Positions 61,929-64,000 of a DNA stretch of 64,000 bases are shown piece by piece. The DNA comes from Actinoplanes philippinensis (lineage in GTDB: Bacteria; Actinomycetota; Actinomycetes; Mycobacteriales; Micromonosporaceae). The notes under the pieces were generated by a model. That model saw nothing but the letters and a program-made list of their open reading frames with translations, did not search any database and was not told the DNA's origin. Position 1 is the stretch's first letter, and each line of letters starts with the position of its first letter. Position numbers and translations under genes: made by a program. Where the stretch lies: assembly GCF_900113015.1 (NCBI RefSeq), contig NZ_FONV01000001.1, forward strand, positions 434,001-498,000, given 5' to 3'.

Positions 61929-61946
61929 GTTGGCGGATCCGCCAAC
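61929..61946. promoter_or_regulatory. Perfect 18-bp palindrome
   Basis: GTTGGCGGATCCGCCAAC is perfectly symmetrical and lies in a 450-base stretch (61736-62185) without a convincing gene, 10 bases before an ATG at 61956. Its regulator and target are unknown. Confidence 0.4.
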
Positions 61947-61955
61947 ATCGTGACA

Positions 61956-62153
61956 ATGACCCACAGTCGGTTGACCGCGTACCTGCGGCGAACCTGGCAA
62001 CATCTGGGCATGTCACACGTCGCTTGGCCGGGTGAACCGGTCGATGTGCGTTATCGGCGTGCGGACGGGAGTCCGGCGGCGTCAAGGTTGGATCGGGCCG
62101 CGCTTGACGTGTTGGTCGACGGCCTGCCGGTGCGGGAGCGAGTCCCAACTTGA
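61956..62153 (+). CDS. Possible small hypothetical protein
   Basis: 65 residues beginning MTHSRLTAYLRRTWQHLGMS and continuing HVAWPGEPVDVRYRRADGSP. No ribosome site, no recognisable domain. Listed because it follows the palindrome at 61929 and fills an otherwise empty gap; it may be chance coding in GC-rich DNA or the remnant of a longer gene. Confidence 0.2.
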   Translation: MTHSRLTAYLRRTWQHLGMSHVAWPGEPVDVRYRRADGSPAASRLDRAALDVLVDGLPVRERVPT

Positions 62154-62185
62154 GAGCCGGATCCGACCCTCCTCACGCAACGTTT

Positions 62186-62704
62186 CTACACATCTCGATC
62201 TTGCGGCTCGGCTTCCAGCCATGCGTCGCCAACGCACCCCTCCTCATAGTCCCACCAGCCATCACGGGCACCGTCGCGCAGCTGCCGCTTGACCGCCGCG
62301 AGATCGGCATCAGGTGGCACGTCAAGGGCGACCATGCCGAACTGTTGAAGTCCCTCACCGGTGACTCCAAGCGGCGCGAATAGGTCAAGAACCCGTTGCC
62401 GCGACCCGCCAAGCGCACCGTCCGCGAACGGGATGATCCGGATGGTGCAGTTGCCGGACCACTCCAACCGTTCGTCGGCCACCAACTGACCGTCCTCGCT
62501 GCGGTGAACCCGGAAAAGATCACCGCTGGCCACATTGCGTGCGAACCAAGGCGTGTTGTCCAGCCGGACCGTGTCCGCCGTGACCGGCACTGCCCATAGG
62601 CCCTCCCGGCCCACCGGCGGCCATCCGTCGTCGTCCTGCTGCAGCTCGAACACGACTTTCACGAACTGCTCGTTCGCGCCGGTCCCCGAATCCGCCTCAC
62701 TCAC
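62186..62704 (-). CDS. DUF4265 domain protein
   Basis: 172 residues from GTG 62704 (start uncertain; no good ribosome site). The DUF4265 pattern is clear: FVKVVFELQQDDDGWPPVGR, EGLWAVPVTADTVRLDNTPW, FARNVASGDLFRV, then HRSEDGQLVADERLEWSGNC and a C-terminal DGWWDYEEGCVGDAW. Function unknown. Base composition is lower in GC than its neighbours, hinting at a different origin. Confidence 0.7.
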   Translation of the reverse strand: MSEADSGTGANEQFVKVVFELQQDDDGWPPVGREGLWAVPVTADTVRLDNTPWFARNVASGDLFRVHRSEDGQLVADERLEWSGNCTIRIIPFADGALGGSRQRVLDLFAPLGVTGEGLQQFGMVALDVPPDADLAAVKRQLRDGARDGWWDYEEGCVGDAWLEAEPQDRDV

Positions 62705-62822
62705 GGCGACAGCATGCCTGACCAGGACTTGAACGCGGCGCTTGGGTGGCTCGCCGCCGGAACTCCGGGGCGACTGCGACAGATCGTTACCGGACCTTCG
62801 GAACAAAGGTGAGGTGGCCCGC

Positions 62823-64000
<1,178 letters not shown>

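Noticed and set aside
61866..62153. Longer 95-codon version of the small frame at 61956
   Set aside because: The extra N-terminal part spans the 18-bp palindrome and lacks a ribosome site, so even the shorter form is doubtful.

Overview
The window is very GC-rich, with dense short-spaced genes, many GTG/TTG starts and many 4-base stop/start overlaps. It carries an almost complete set of actinobacterial sterol-catabolism genes laid out like those of Mycobacterium and Rhodococcus, but interleaved with genes typical of mycelial soil actinomycetes (CBM2 deacetylase, GH35 galactosidase, PL9 pectate lyase, Ser/Thr kinase). I infer a Micromonosporaceae-like organism such as Actinoplanes; the sequence alone does not prove the genus.

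Steroid islands. (1) 1-8413: an aldehyde dehydrogenase cut by the window edge, an Rv3549c-like SDR, echA20-ipdA-ipdB-ipdC facing fadA6, then the ChsE2/ChsE1 acyl-CoA dehydrogenase pair and a flavin/F420-type oxidoreductase. (2) 13190-17257: a zinc alcohol dehydrogenase divergent from a Rv3531c/Rv3530c/Rv3529c-like module (DUF1214-type protein, SDR, sulfotransferase). (3) 27953-38727: fadD19 divergent from echA19, a second acyl-CoA synthetase divergent from a double-DUF35 protein, Ltp4, Ltp3 and a secreted cholesterol oxidase. FadD19, Ltp3 and Ltp4 are the set known for C24-branched (plant) sterol side chains. (4) 46896-49491: cyp125 divergent from fadA5 and a small membrane protein. (5) 49556-58883: a DUF3068 membrane protein, ipdF-fadE30 divergent from fadD3, a crotonase, fadE31, fadE32 and fadE33. 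(6) 62823-64000: hsaB and the 3-prime part of hsaC (ring cleavage).

Regulation. Two operator families can be read directly. Sites of the form TnnAACnnGTTnnA (KstR consensus, perfect or one mismatch) lie at 230, 5617, 14173, 14218, 30619, 33974, 34031, 48130, 48185 and 50608. Sites of the form AnCAAGnnCTTGnT (KstR2 consensus) lie at 52602 (perfect) and 1112 (one mismatch), in front of the ring C/D (HIP) genes. Side-chain and early genes therefore appear to be KstR-controlled and HIP genes KstR2-controlled, as in mycobacteria. Neither regulator gene is in the window.

Between the islands lie unrelated blocks: two diguanylate cyclases (9016-12060); a CE4 deacetylase, tandem-repeat DNA, LacI regulator and GH35 beta-galactosidase fused to a broken thg1 fragment, ABC exporter, cold-shock gene, a double-frameshifted hydrolase and an AraC regulator (17504-27956); M23 lipoprotein (31607); PL9 lyase, AI-2E-type permease, ECF sigma factor, MarR-MFS pair, HD protein and RDD/DUF2752 membrane proteins (38924-46618); and a Ser/Thr kinase, Uma2 nuclease and DUF4265 protein (58893-62704).

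The most unusual points are a ChsE1-like subunit lacking its whole middle beta domain, a FadE32 nearly twice normal size carrying 29-residue repeats, KstR boxes in front of genes with no assigned steroid role (the DUF1214/SDR/sulfotransferase module and the DUF3068 protein), and a cholesterol oxidase translationally coupled to cytosolic aldolase-type genes.
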